A stretch of DNA of 64,000 nt from Clostridiales bacterium (GTDB taxonomy: Bacteria > Bacillota > Clostridia > Christensenellales > Aristaeellaceae). The position numbers were made by a program, and so were the translations under genes. Location of the stretch: contig JAAYEI010000060.1 of assembly GCA_012728815.1 (NCBI GenBank), positions 27,206-91,205 on the forward strand, given 5' to 3'. The notes under the pieces were generated by a model. The model ran no database searches. It was not told where the DNA came from and saw only the letters and a program-made list of their open reading frames with translations. The stretch's first letter is position 1. Each line of letters starts with the position of its first letter. Shown one piece after another: positions 35,025 to 43,920 of this stretch.

Positions 35025-36994
35025 GAGATGTCCACCCCGTCCCGGACAGGCGCGTCCACCGTGAGCAGGCGCAGCTGCGAATCGTCCTCTTCCGCCGCGC
35101 ACAGCAGCATGCCCTGGGATTCCACCCCGCGGATTTTGCGGGGGGCCAGGTTGGCCAGCAGCACGAGGGTCTTGCCCACCAGTTCCTCCGGCTGGTAGTG
35201 GTTGGCAATGCCGGAGAGCACGGTGCGCTCTTCCTCCCCCACCTTCAGGCGGAACTTGAGCAGCTTGTCGCTCTTCTCCACTTTTTCACAGGCCAGCACC
35301 AGCGCGGTACGCAGGCGCAGCTTCTGGAAATCCTGTATGGTGATTTCCGGGTCCTCCGCCGGTGCGGCCTCCGCCTGGCTGATGTCCTTCGCGGGTTGGC
35401 CCAGCGCCAGCTCGGCCTCGTTCTCGCGCTCCAGCAGCGGCAGCTCGGCCTTGATGTCAATGCGCGGGAAGACCGCCTCGCCCTTGCTGACCTTCAGCCC
35501 CGCGGGCCCCGAGCCAAAGCGGGCCAGGGAGGCCCAGGTCTTGAGCTGCTCGTCCTGGATGCCCAGCTGCCGGTACATGCGCTCCGGGGTGGCCGGCATG
35601 ACCGGGGAAATGAGCACGGCAATGAAGCGCAGGCTCTCCCACAGCACATACAGCACAGTGGCCAGGCGGCCTTTGTCCGCCTCATCCCGGCCCAGGACCC
35701 AGGGCTGGGTCAGGTCAATATAGCGGTTGCAGGCGGAGATGGCCTTCCAGATGTCTGCCAGTGCCTGGGAGAACTGCAGGCTGTTCATCTCCTTCTCCAC
35801 CAGGGCTGGCAGCGCCTCCAGCTGGCGGATGAGCTGCCGGTCCTCCTCCTGGTAGTCGCCAGGCTGGCGCAGGGTGCCCTCAAAGTACTTCTCAACCATG
35901 GCCACCGTGCGGCTGAGCAGGTTGCCAAGGTCATTGGCCAGGTCAGCGTTCACGCGCTGCAGCATGGCCTCGTTTGTGTAGTTGCCATCCGCGCCAAACT
36001 GCATCTCGCGCATCAGGTAGTAGCGCAGCGCGTCCGCGCCCAAGCGGCGCACCACAGGGCCGGGGTAGACCACATTGCCCTTGGATTTGGACATCTTGTC
36101 ATTGTCAAACAGCAGCCAGCCATGGGCGAACACCTGCCTGGGCAGGGGCAGGCCCAGGGCCTTGAGCATGATGGGCCAGTAGATGCAGTGGAACCGCACG
36201 ATCTCCTTGCCCACCAGGTGCACATCCGCCGGCCAGAAGGTACGGTAGAGGCTGTCATCCTCCGTGCCATATCCCAGGGCGGAGATGTAGTTGCTCAGCG
36301 CGTCAATCCAGACATAGACCACATGGTCCGGGTCAAAATCCACCGGCACGCCCCACTTGAAGGTGGTGCGGCTGACGGACAAATCCTGCAGCCCCGGGCG
36401 CAGGAAGTTGTTGAGCATCTCATTGGCGCGGGAGGGGGGCTGGATGAAGTCAGGGTGCTCCTCGATGTACCGGATGAGCCAGTCCTGGTATTTGCTCATG
36501 CGGAAGAAATAGCTTTCCTCCTTCACCATTTCTGTCTGGCGCCCGCAGTCCGGGCAGAGCGTGCCTTCCTTAAACTGGCTGGATGTCCAGAAGGCCTCGC
36601 ACTGGGTGCAGTACTGGCCTTCATAGGTGCCCTTGTAGATGTCCCCCTGCTCATAAAGCTGGCGGAAAATCTGCTGCACCGCGCGCTGGTGGCGCGGTTG
36701 GGTGGTGCGGATGAAATCATCGTACTCAATGTTCATCAGCGCCCAGAGCTTTTTGGTCTCCGCCACGATGCCGTCCACGAACTGCTGCGGGGCCATGCCC
36801 GCTTCCTGGGCGCGGCGCTCGATCTTTTGCCCGTGCTCGTCCGTGCCGGTGAGGAAATAGGCCTGATAGCCCGTGAGGCGTTTGAAGCGCGTCATCACGT
36901 CCGCGGCCACGGTGGTATAGGTGTGGCCGATATGCATATGCCCGCTTGGGTAATAAATAGGCGTTGTGATGTAATAGGTCTGCCGCTTGTCCAT
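35021..36994 (-). CDS. metG: methionyl-tRNA synthetase with C-terminal tRNA-binding domain
   Basis: The 657-residue class I synthetase has PSGHMHIGHTYTT (HIGH motif) near residue 17, zinc-knuckle pairs CTQC and CPDC near 127-147 and KMSKSKGN near 300. The last about 100 residues (FQKLRLRTALVLACEKVEKS onward) are a Trbp111/EMAP-type OB-fold that binds tRNA and dimerises the enzyme. GGGGGAGGAG precedes the chosen ATG. It has its own near-consensus promoter and no T-box-like leader. Confidence 0.97.
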   Translation of the reverse strand: MDKRQTYYITTPIYYPSGHMHIGHTYTTVAADVMTRFKRLTGYQAYFLTGTDEHGQKIERRAQEAGMAPQQFVDGIVAETKKLWALMNIEYDDFIRTTQPRHQRAVQQIFRQLYEQGDIYKGTYEGQYCTQCEAFWTSSQFKEGTLCPDCGRQTEMVKEESYFFRMSKYQDWLIRYIEEHPDFIQPPSRANEMLNNFLRPGLQDLSVSRTTFKWGVPVDFDPDHVVYVWIDALSNYISALGYGTEDDSLYRTFWPADVHLVGKEIVRFHCIYWPIMLKALGLPLPRQVFAHGWLLFDNDKMSKSKGNVVYPGPVVRRLGADALRYYLMREMQFGADGNYTNEAMLQRVNADLANDLGNLLSRTVAMVEKYFEGTLRQPGDYQEEDRQLIRQLEALPALVEKEMNSLQFSQALADIWKAISACNRYIDLTQPWVLGRDEADKGRLATVLYVLWESLRFIAVLISPVMPATPERMYRQLGIQDEQLKTWASLARFGSGPAGLKVSKGEAVFPRIDIKAELPLLERENEAELALGQPAKDISQAEAAPAEDPEITIQDFQKLRLRTALVLACEKVEKSDKLLKFRLKVGEEERTVLSGIANHYQPEELVGKTLVLLANLAPRKIRGVESQGMLLCAAEEDDSQLRLLTVDAPVRDGVDIS

Positions 36995-37019
36995 CTTGCT
37001 CCTCCCCCTTGTCTGCGCC

Positions 37020-37048
37020 ATTATAGGCCGTTTGGCATATATGGTCAA
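37020..37048 (-). promoter_or_regulatory. promoter of metG-tatD
   Basis: TTGACC (37048-37043), a 17-nt spacer and perfect TATAAT (37025-37020) lie on the minus strand, only about 25 nt before the metG ATG. Confidence 0.85.
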
Positions 37049-37135
37049 GGAAAACAGCGCCCATTCGCCGCCTGTGAACACAGGCTTGCGATGCGCTCAT
37101 GTGGCATCTGGTGCCCTGCCGCCTGGGCAGTGTCC

Positions 37136-37165
37136 AAGCAAAGGGCGCCGGTTCAACCGGCGCCC
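37136..37165 (-). terminator. terminator of the ctsR-clpC operon
   Basis: GGGCGCCGGTT and AACCGGCGCCC form a perfect 11-bp stem about a single central base, followed on the minus strand by TTTGCTT. It lies 17 nt after the clpC stop. Confidence 0.75.
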
Positions 37166-37182
37166 GGGTCAGGTGGTCTGGT

Positions 37183-39633
37183 TCAGCTGACGGTCTGGTC
37201 AGCGAGCTGGGGAAGGGGTTCGCCATCCCGGGTGAGGGTAAAGCCCAGCTTGTCGCCCTCCGCGTGCATGCGCACGCTGTCGCCCTCCTTCAGGGCGCCG
37301 GACACGAGCTGCTCGCTCAGCGCGTCCTCCACCATGCGCTGGATGGCGCGGCGCAGCGGACGGGCACCATACTGGGGGTCAAAGCCGGCTTTGGCCAGCA
37401 GGGCCACGGCATCCTCGGTGAAACTGAGCGCGATCTGCTTCTCCTGCATGCGCTTGATGATGACATCCAGCATCAGGTGGGCAATCTGGCCGATCTCCTC
37501 ATCGCTGAGCGCGTGGAAGACAATGATTTCGTCCAGGCGGTTGAGGAACTCCGGGCGGAACACCCGCTTGATCTCGTCCAGCACACGGGTCTTCATCTCC
37601 GCGTGGTCCATGGCGGTCTGCCCCTCCTTGCCGCCAAAGCCCAGGGAACGCCCGTGGGCCAGCTGGGTGGCGCCGGCGTTTGAGGTCATCACGATGATGG
37701 TGTTCTTGAAGCTGGTCACCCGGCCCATGTTGTCGGTCAGCCGGCCATCCTCCAGGATTTGCAGCAGCATGTTGAACACATCGGGGTGGGCTTTCTCAAT
37801 CTCGTCAAACAGCACCACCGAATAGGGCTTGCGGCGCACAGCCTCGGTCAGCTGGCCGCCCTCATCATAGCCCACATAGCCAGGCGGCGAGCCCACCATG
37901 CGGGACACGGTGTGCTTTTCCATGTATTCGCTCATGTCCAGGCGGATCAGCGCGTCCTCATCGCCAAACATGGCTTCGCCCAGCGCGCGGCACAGCTCGG
38001 TCTTGCCAACGCCCGTGGGGCCCAGGAAGATGAAGGAACCGATGGGGCGCTTGGGGTCCTGCAGGCCGGCGCGCGCGCGGCGGATGGCCTTGCTGACAGC
38101 CACCACGGCCTCGTCCTGGCCGATGACGCGCTTGTGCAGGGTTTCCTCCAGCTTCATCAGCCGGGCGGACTCAATCATTGTCATGCGCTGCACCGGGATA
38201 CCGGTCCAGCCGGCCACCACGTCGGCGATATCATCTTCGGTGACGCGGGGCTTGAGCTGGTCGCGCTCTGTGTCCCAGGCATCCCTGGCATCCTGAATCT
38301 GCTGGCGCAGGGAACGCTCGTCATCGCGCAGCTTGGCCGCCTTCTCATAATCCTGCTGGGTGATGGCCTGGCGCTTGTCGGCGATGACGGCGTCCAGGTT
38401 CTTTTCCAGCTCCTTGATGCCAACCGGCGCCGCGAACTCGCGCAGGCGCACGCGGGAAGCGGCCTCATCCATCACGTCCACCGCCTTGTCCGGCAGGAAG
38501 CGGTCAGCGATGTAGCGGGCGGACAGCTCCACCGCGGATTCCAGCGCCTCATCGGTGATCACTACACGGTGATGGGCCTCATAGTGAGGCCGCAGGCTTT
38601 TCAGAATGTGCAGAGAGCGCTCGCTGTCGGGCTCGTCCACCATCACCGGCTGGAAACGGCGGGACAAAGCGGCATCCTTCTCAATGTGCTTGCGGTAGTC
38701 ATCCAGGGTGGTGGCGCCGATGCACTGCACCTCGCCCCGGGCCAGGGCGGGCTTGAGGATGCCGGCGGCGTCAATGGAGCCTTCGGCCTTGCCCGCGCCC
38801 ATGATGTTTTGCAGCTCGTCAATGAAGAGGATGATGTCCGGATTGTGCTGAATCTCGTTGACGACATCCTTCATGCGCTCCTCAAACTCCCCCCGGTACT
38901 TGGTGCCGGCGATGAGGCTGCCTATGTCCAGGGACAGCAGGCGCTTGCCCTGCAGGGTTTCGGGCACATCGTCCTCGATGATGCGCTGGGCCAGGCCCTC
39001 AGCGATGGCGCTTTTGCCAACGCCCGGCGCGCCGATGAGCACCGGGTTGTTCTTGGTGCGCCGGGAGAGAATCTGCGCCATGCGCTCAATCTCCTTGTCG
39101 CGACCCACCACCGGGTCCAGCTTGCCCTGGCGGGCCAAGGCGGTCAGGTCCCGGCTGTTCTTCTCCAGGGTGCTTTTGCTCTGCTCCGCGTCCTCCCCCG
39201 GCGTGGCGCGTAGGCTGTCTGCTGCTTCAGCGCGCAGGGCTTCAATGTCGCAGCCAAATACGGTGAGGATGCGCACGGCCACCGAATCGGCTTCGGCCAG
39301 CAGGCTATACCACAGCAGGGCGGTGGTGACCTGCCCCTTTTGGTGCTTTTGCGCGCGGGCAAGGGACTCGTCCAGCACCTTTTTCATCCGCGGGGTCAGT
39401 TCCAGCACTTTGGGGGGCAGCTGGCTGGGCGAAGACAACTGGCGCACCGCGTCCTGCACGTTTTCCAGGCTCACGTTGTCTGGCAGGCCGGGCAGGTCAT
39501 CCGCAGCGCGGGAGACCAGGCCAATCAACAGGTGCTCGGTGCCCCAGAAGCGGTGGCGCAGGGAAATGGCGGCCTGCTGGGCAGTGTCCAGCACCTGCTT
39601 GGCCTTGGGATCAAACCTACCAAAAATGGGCAT
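37183..39633 (-). CDS. clpC: ATP-dependent Clp protease ATPase subunit ClpC
   Basis: The 816-residue HSP100 unfoldase has an N-domain, AAA module 1 (Walker A GAPGVGKS near 210), an M-domain coiled coil with a UVR-like segment ([20 protein letters not shown], about 415-435), AAA module 2 (GPTGVGKT near 545) and the C-terminal Clp domain. It feeds substrates to ClpP. The first N-domain repeat keeps [10 protein letters not shown] (E33), but the equivalent position in the second repeat reads TTALLWYSL (residues 103-111), so one of the two phosphoarginine-pocket motifs known from B. subtilis ClpC is lost. Its ATG overlaps the mcsB stop (TAATG). Confidence 0.96.
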   Translation of the reverse strand: MPIFGRFDPKAKQVLDTAQQAAISLRHRFWGTEHLLIGLVSRAADDLPGLPDNVSLENVQDAVRQLSSPSQLPPKVLELTPRMKKVLDESLARAQKHQKGQVTTALLWYSLLAEADSVAVRILTVFGCDIEALRAEAADSLRATPGEDAEQSKSTLEKNSRDLTALARQGKLDPVVGRDKEIERMAQILSRRTKNNPVLIGAPGVGKSAIAEGLAQRIIEDDVPETLQGKRLLSLDIGSLIAGTKYRGEFEERMKDVVNEIQHNPDIILFIDELQNIMGAGKAEGSIDAAGILKPALARGEVQCIGATTLDDYRKHIEKDAALSRRFQPVMVDEPDSERSLHILKSLRPHYEAHHRVVITDEALESAVELSARYIADRFLPDKAVDVMDEAASRVRLREFAAPVGIKELEKNLDAVIADKRQAITQQDYEKAAKLRDDERSLRQQIQDARDAWDTERDQLKPRVTEDDIADVVAGWTGIPVQRMTMIESARLMKLEETLHKRVIGQDEAVVAVSKAIRRARAGLQDPKRPIGSFIFLGPTGVGKTELCRALGEAMFGDEDALIRLDMSEYMEKHTVSRMVGSPPGYVGYDEGGQLTEAVRRKPYSVVLFDEIEKAHPDVFNMLLQILEDGRLTDNMGRVTSFKNTIIVMTSNAGATQLAHGRSLGFGGKEGQTAMDHAEMKTRVLDEIKRVFRPEFLNRLDEIIVFHALSDEEIGQIAHLMLDVIIKRMQEKQIALSFTEDAVALLAKAGFDPQYGARPLRRAIQRMVEDALSEQLVSGALKEGDSVRMHAEGDKLGFTLTRDGEPLPQLADQTVS

Positions 39634-40613
39634 TATATTCCTCCTGACAAGGTCCGGCGAACTTCGTCCGCCCGCCGGAACGCAAAGGTCTTGGGGTCCA
39701 GGCCTTCCCTGAGGAAGGCGTAGTCATTGGCGTAGTGGAGCAGGCCATCCAGCGTTAGGGGGTCAAGGGGCAAAATCCCGCCCTGCACCCCCAGGCGCAG
39801 GTTGCTCCAGTGGGTGAGAAAATCGCTGCTGGTGAGGCGCCGGGCGTAGCGCAGAATCCCATAGGAGCGCCACACCTGTTCCGTCAGGGAGGTCTGCCCG
39901 CTGCGGTTGAGCGCCCGCTGCTGCAGGGCCTGCTCCTTGCGGGCGGCGTCCTGTGCGGCGTCAACCACCCGTTGGCTGATGGCCTGGTCATCCAGCCGGT
40001 GGCTGCCGCTGTTGGTCAGCAGGAACAGCTTGGCCGGGTTGCGGCCGTCTGGCAGGGACAAGCCCTTGAACTGGATGCCCTCCTCTAAGAAGCCGCGGGC
40101 CATGAAGCGCGCCTGCTTTAAAAAGTGCAGCATGGGCAGGTGCATAATCAGGCCCAGGTGCAAGCCGCTGCCGGAAAGCACCGGTTTGTAGGACAGGTAG
40201 CCATAGGCCGGGTTCTGGGCATAGGGATGCTGGGGATCAAGGGCCTTGCCCTCCAGCTGGCGGACACCCTTGAGCAGTTCATCCGCCTGGCGGGCGTCGC
40301 CCAGGGCCTTGAACACGATGTGCTCATCCATGTTGATGGCGGCGCCCAGGCCGCTGTGCTCTTCCAGCAGCCACCCGGCTTCTTCCAGCCGGCGGTAGCC
40401 CCGGGGCAACAGCAACTCCCGCAAGTAGGGCAGGCCAAAGGCGCGCAGCCCGCCTGCGTCCAGGTACTGGGCCTGCGGCAGCGCTTCCTGCAGCCGCGTC
40501 AGGCTGCGCTGGCTGCTGCGGGCCAGGTCCTCCCGGTCATCCTGCGGACAAAAGCGCAGGTCCTGATAGTTCCTGCGCAGGGAGGCTTCAGCAAGCAAAA
40601 CGAAGTTGTACAC
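39633..40613 (-). CDS. mcsB: McsB-like protein, degenerate phosphagen-kinase active site
   Basis: Position between mcsA and clpC and the overall alignment identify McsB, the protein-arginine kinase that marks proteins for ClpCP. The framework is kept: [70 protein letters not shown]. Active-site residues are not. B. subtilis SSRIRLARN reads LAEASLRRN here, CPTNVGTGLRAS reads [13 protein letters not shown] (no Cys, Arg replaced by His), and NEEDH reads NMDEH. The protein starts at a GTG right at the first core strand, so about 20 N-terminal residues are also absent. At 326 residues it is open throughout, so it is not a broken gene but probably a pseudokinase retained for a structural or regulatory role. 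Confidence 0.85.
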   Translation of the reverse strand: MYNFVLLAEASLRRNYQDLRFCPQDDREDLARSSQRSLTRLQEALPQAQYLDAGGLRAFGLPYLRELLLPRGYRRLEEAGWLLEEHSGLGAAINMDEHIVFKALGDARQADELLKGVRQLEGKALDPQHPYAQNPAYGYLSYKPVLSGSGLHLGLIMHLPMLHFLKQARFMARGFLEEGIQFKGLSLPDGRNPAKLFLLTNSGSHRLDDQAISQRVVDAAQDAARKEQALQQRALNRSGQTSLTEQVWRSYGILRYARRLTSSDFLTHWSNLRLGVQGGILPLDPLTLDGLLHYANDYAFLREGLDPKTFAFRRADEVRRTLSGGI

Positions 40614-40615
40614 GC

Positions 40616-41116
40616 TTAGGTCTGGCCCTCTGCCAGCTCCAGCCGGTTAATCTGGTCGCGCAGGCGGGCCGCCTCCTCAAAGCGCTCCTTTATGACAGCT
40701 TCCATCATCCGGTAGCGCAGCTGGCTCAGGGCGTCTTCCTGTGGCACCGCTTCAACAGGCGCTTCCTCAGTGGCAAGCGCGCTGTCCTGCGGCTTGCTGC
40801 CAAACACAGCATCCAATTCCTCGCGCATGGCATCATAGCAGGCTGCGCAGCCGGCCATGGTATGTTCATCCAGCCCCTCATACGGCCTGCCGCACTGGGT
40901 GCACAGGTAACGTGGCATGGCCGGCGCAGGCTCTTCCTGAATCCTGGGCTCCTCCACCTGGTCGCGGCGGAAGCCCAGCGCCATGAACATCTTGACCATG
41001 TCCTGCTGCATGGAGTGCGCGCAAGCCAGGCACATGGCCTTGGTGGCGACCTGGTCGCCTGTCACGGTTTTAAAAACGATGTCCGCGTGCTTTTGGTGGC
41101 AGACTTCACAAATCAT
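40616..41116 (-). CDS. mcsA: McsA, zinc-binding activator of McsB
   Basis: The 166-residue protein has four CxxC pairs (CEVC, CLAC, CTQC, CAAC) in the first 100 residues, forming two zinc-binding modules. A C-terminal UVR motif (ALSQLRYRMMEAVIKERFEE through EAARLRDQI) follows. In Firmicutes McsA activates McsB and helps relieve CtsR repression. AGGAGG lies 5 nt before the ATG. It sits 11 nt after ctsR. All zinc ligands are intact even though its partner McsB is degenerate. Confidence 0.93.
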   Translation of the reverse strand: MICEVCHQKHADIVFKTVTGDQVATKAMCLACAHSMQQDMVKMFMALGFRRDQVEEPRIQEEPAPAMPRYLCTQCGRPYEGLDEHTMAGCAACYDAMREELDAVFGSKPQDSALATEEAPVEAVPQEDALSQLRYRMMEAVIKERFEEAARLRDQINRLELAEGQT

Positions 41117-41127
41117 CTTGTCCTCCT

Positions 41128-41595
41128 TCACTCAGCCTGCTGCGCGATCTGCAGCAGCATGCTGCGCAGGGTCTTGGCGCGGATGGCATCCTTGAGCGTT
41201 TCGGGGATGGGCACGCACAGGGCTTGTTGGCTGAGCGCCGCGGCCATGATGTCCGCTGTCTCATCGGTAATCCTACCCTGGCGGGCCAGCTGCAAACAGA
41301 GAAGGCGGGCTTCCTGGGCGCTGATGGCCTCACCCACGCGCTGGTTGATGAGGTAGCTGAGGTGCTCCCTGACCTCTTCCTGCAGACGGATAATGCGGAT
41401 GAAACCGCCGCCGCCCCGGAAGCTCTCAATGGCATAGCCATGGTCGGGGGTAAAACGCGTGGAAAGCACATAGTTGATCTGGCTGGGCGCGCAGCGGAAA
41501 TACTCCGCCAGCTCGTTGCGCTTCAGCTCAACCTGGGTGTCCTCTTTGTTCCAGAGTTCCTTGATGAACTCCTCAATCATGTCGCTTAAGCGCAT
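41128..41595 (-). CDS. ctsR: transcriptional repressor CtsR
   Basis: The 155-residue heat-shock repressor begins MRLSDMIEEFIKELW and has the winged-helix region LAEYFRCAPSQINYVLSTRF. The glycine-rich wing RGGGGFIRIIRL, which acts as a temperature sensor in Gram-positive CtsR, is intact, and a C-terminal dimerisation domain follows. AAAGGA precedes the ATG. It represses its own operon through the heptad repeat just upstream. Confidence 0.95.
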   Translation of the reverse strand: MRLSDMIEEFIKELWNKEDTQVELKRNELAEYFRCAPSQINYVLSTRFTPDHGYAIESFRGGGGFIRIIRLQEEVREHLSYLINQRVGEAISAQEARLLCLQLARQGRITDETADIMAAALSQQALCVPIPETLKDAIRAKTLRSMLLQIAQQAE

Positions 41596-41620
41596 GCCGT
41601 CATCCTTTCCGTCAGAGAAG

Positions 41621-41637
41621 GCTGACCTTCTTTGACC
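41621..41637 (-). promoter_or_regulatory. CtsR operator
   Basis: On the minus strand GGTCAAAGAAGGTCAGC matches the CtsR heptad consensus GGTCAAANANGGTCAAA except at the last two bases. It lies 8 nt downstream of the minus 10 and 26 nt before the ctsR start codon, where bound CtsR would block transcription initiation. Confidence 0.9.
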
Positions 41638-41644
41638 TACAGGC

Positions 41645-41673
41645 AGTATACCACGACATCTCCCCCATTGCAA
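41645..41673 (-). promoter_or_regulatory. promoter of the ctsR-mcsA-mcsB-clpC operon
   Basis: TTGCAA (41673-41668), a 17-nt spacer and extended minus 10 TGgTATACT (TATACT at 41650-41645) lie on the minus strand. Confidence 0.8.
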
Positions 41674-41924
41674 GGTGTTGAACAAGCGCAGTACAGGCCG
41701 GCACGGCGCCAGGGTCTTGAGACCTTCAATCAGAAAACGTCCGCGCGGCGCGCTTTCATGCCCGGAATGCTTCACCCTGGCAGACAAAAGGCGCGGTGAC
41801 CTTGTTTTGCTTTACTTTGAACAGGTATATTTGTATCATATCAGGCAGTGGGCAGCGGTGGCTGCCGCCTTCACCCTGTTTTGCCTGCCCGTTTTGGGCG
41901 GATGGATGAAAGGATGTGAACCAC
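41674..41924. other. divergent intergenic region between ctsR and the zinc-ribbon/TPM pair
   Basis: I see no gene here. Possible plus-strand promoter elements are TTTACT (41811-41816), 17 nt, TATCAT (41834-41839), or TTGTTT (41802-41807), 18 nt, TATATT (41826-41831); neither is strong. A GGGCAGC/GCTGCC hairpin lies near 41850-41866 in the predicted leader. Confidence 0.4.
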
Positions 41925-43022
41925 ATGAGCACACTGACATACAAATGCCCCTCCTGCGCCGCGCCCCTCACCTATGACGGGCGCGCCCAGGAACTGACCT
42001 GCGGGTCCTGCGGCAACAGCTTTGACCCGGAGACCGTCATCGCCATCAACCAGATTGAACAGGAGGACGATCGCCCGGAGGACATGAGCTGGCAGGTGGA
42101 GGACCAGGGCTTCACGGAAGAAGAGCTCAGCCAGACCCGCGCCTTCAACTGCTCCTCCTGCGGCGCGCAGCTGTTCATGGAGGACACCACGGTGGCCACG
42201 GAGTGCGCTTTTTGCGGCAGCCCCTCCATCATCCCCGCCCAGTTTACCGAGGAAACCCGGCCAGAGCGCATCATCCCCTTCAAAATCGAAAAGGCCCAGG
42301 CGGAAGCCATGTTCCGCGATTATTTCAAGGGACGCAAGCTCATCCCCAACCTGTTCTTGAAAGGCCCCAACCGGATTGAGGAAATCCGCAAGCTCTATGT
42401 GCCTTACTGGCTCTTTGGCTGCCAGGCGGACGCGCGCATGACCTACCGGGGCACCACGGTCAGCACGCGGCGCTCCGGCCAGTACATGGTGACCACCACC
42501 CGGCATTTTCTGATCCACCGGGCGGGCACGCTGACTTTTTCCGACCTGCCGGTGGATGCGTCCGAGCGCCTGGACAACACCATTTCTGAATCCATCGAGC
42601 CCTTCAACACCAAAGAGGCCATCCCCTTCGCGCCGCACACCTTGAGCGGCGCCCAGGCCAACCGCGCCGATGTGGACCAGGACACCTGCCAGCAGCGTGC
42701 CAATACCCGCGTGCGCAGCACCACGGACAGCGCCTTTCGCGGCACGGTGTCCGGCTATGCCACGGTGGTGCCCCAGTCCAGCAACATCCAGATTGTCAAC
42801 GGCACCACCCTGCCCGCCCTCTACCCGGTGTGGTTGATCACCACCAAAAAAGAAGGCAAAACCTATATCTTTGCCATCAACGGGCAGACAGGGGAACAGA
42901 CCAGCAACATCCCCTGGAGCCGCGCAAAGTTCTTTGGACGTATGCTGGGCATGGCTGCCGGGGTAGCCGCGGCCGGGTTTGCCGCGGTGTTCGTGCTGGG
43001 GATGCTGGGGGTGCTGAAATGA
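41925..43022 (+). CDS. TFIIB-type zinc-ribbon membrane protein
   Basis: The 365-residue protein has two zinc ribbons at the N-terminus (CPSC/CGSC and CSSC/CAFC, within the first 100 residues), a soluble domain (about 105-330) with RKLYVPYWLFGCQADARMTY, and a C-terminal hydrophobic helix (MLGMAAGVAAAGFAAVFVLG). Proteins of this layout often precede TPM-domain proteins in Clostridia; their role is not established. The ATG was preferred over an in-frame GTG three codons upstream, which would abut the AAAGGA ribosome site. It overlaps the next gene by ATGA. Confidence 0.75.
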   Translation: MSTLTYKCPSCAAPLTYDGRAQELTCGSCGNSFDPETVIAINQIEQEDDRPEDMSWQVEDQGFTEEELSQTRAFNCSSCGAQLFMEDTTVATECAFCGSPSIIPAQFTEETRPERIIPFKIEKAQAEAMFRDYFKGRKLIPNLFLKGPNRIEEIRKLYVPYWLFGCQADARMTYRGTTVSTRRSGQYMVTTTRHFLIHRAGTLTFSDLPVDASERLDNTISESIEPFNTKEAIPFAPHTLSGAQANRADVDQDTCQQRANTRVRSTTDSAFRGTVSGYATVVPQSSNIQIVNGTTLPALYPVWLITTKKEGKTYIFAINGQTGEQTSNIPWSRAKFFGRMLGMAAGVAAAGFAAVFVLGMLGVLK

Positions 43023-43774
43023 AGCGAGTGTTGATGATCCTGGCCCTGTTGCTGTTGCTGGCCCCGCTCACCCAGGCGCAGGAAATGAGCCATGTTTCTG
43101 ACCTGGCTGACCGCCTGACCGCCAGCGAACGCCAGCGGCTGCAGCAGCAGGCCAGCGAGCTGTTTGAGCTGACCGGCTTTGACGTGATTGTGCACACCAC
43201 CAACGATTCCCAGCGCAAAGGCCCAAAGGACTACTCCTTTGACTACTACCACAGCTTCCGGGACGCCGCGCGCTACCCGGACGGCGCGCTGCTGGCCATC
43301 ATGTTTGACACGCGGGATTATTATGAGGCCGCAAGGGGCAAGGGCATCAGCCTGCTGACATACCGGGAGAGCGATGACCTGGCCCGCGTTGTGCAAAGCA
43401 AGCTGTCAGACGGCGACTACTATGGCGCCTTCAGCGGCTACATCCGCTATGTGCGGCGCCTGCTCATCCCGCCCACCCCCATGGAAAGGGCCATCAGCCT
43501 GCTGCCGTTTCTGCTCATTGGCGGGCTGGTGATTGGCCTGGTGTATGCGCTGGTGCTCAAGGGCAAGCTGAAAATCGCGAAGTCCCGCGTGGGCGCCCAG
43601 CAGTATGTGGTGCCCAATTCCCTGAACCTGACGGACGCGCGGGACCTGTTCATGTACCAGACCGTCACCCGGCGCAAGATTGAAACCAACACCAGCCGGG
43701 GCGGCGGTGGCGGTGGCTTCTCTTCCGGCAGCCGGGGCGGAACCTCCTACGGCGGAAGGGGCGGCAAATTCTGA
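43019..43774 (+). CDS. TPM-domain membrane protein with Gly-rich tail
   Basis: The 251-residue protein has a signal peptide (MKRVLMILALLLLLAPLTQA), an extracytoplasmic TPM domain (about 22-150, with LTASERQRLQQQASELFELT and YPDGALLAIMFDTRDYY), one membrane helix (AISLLPFLLIGGLVIGLVYA, about 158-182) and a Gly/Ser/Arg-rich tail (GGGGGGFSSGSRGGTSYGG). TPM proteins have been linked to photosystem repair and phosphatase activity in other phyla; the bacterial function here is unknown. It is coupled to the zinc-ribbon gene and ends the operon. Confidence 0.82.
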   Translation: MKRVLMILALLLLLAPLTQAQEMSHVSDLADRLTASERQRLQQQASELFELTGFDVIVHTTNDSQRKGPKDYSFDYYHSFRDAARYPDGALLAIMFDTRDYYEAARGKGISLLTYRESDDLARVVQSKLSDGDYYGAFSGYIRYVRRLLIPPTPMERAISLLPFLLIGGLVIGLVYALVLKGKLKIAKSRVGAQQYVVPNSLNLTDARDLFMYQTVTRRKIETNTSRGGGGGGFSSGSRGGTSYGGRGGKF

Positions 43775-43878
43775 CACCGTTCCAGGCCCGCAGACAAGCG
43801 CGGCTCTTGCCTTCTGTCCCCTGAAGGGAGACAGGACAGGTTCAGGGAATATGTTCCAACCCCGGAGGGGTTCATCAA

Positions 43879-43920
43879 CAGGGAGCTTGCGTCCATCCAC
43901 CGCAAGCTCCCTGATTTTGT
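43879..43920 (+). terminator. terminator of the zinc-ribbon/TPM operon
   Basis: CAGGGAGCTTGCG and CGCAAGCTCCCTG form a perfect 13-bp stem with a 9-nt loop, followed by ATTTTGT on the plus strand. Confidence 0.8.

Noticed and set aside
36994..37182. T-box leader upstream of metG
   Set aside because: The metG promoter lies only about 25 nt before the ATG, leaving no room for a T-box structure, and no T-box sequence is visible.
39633..40613. mcsB as a simple pseudogene
   Set aside because: The frame is open over the full core length, overlaps clpC by TAATG and keeps the hydrophobic core; only active-site residues are lost, so I call it an intact but probably non-catalytic gene.
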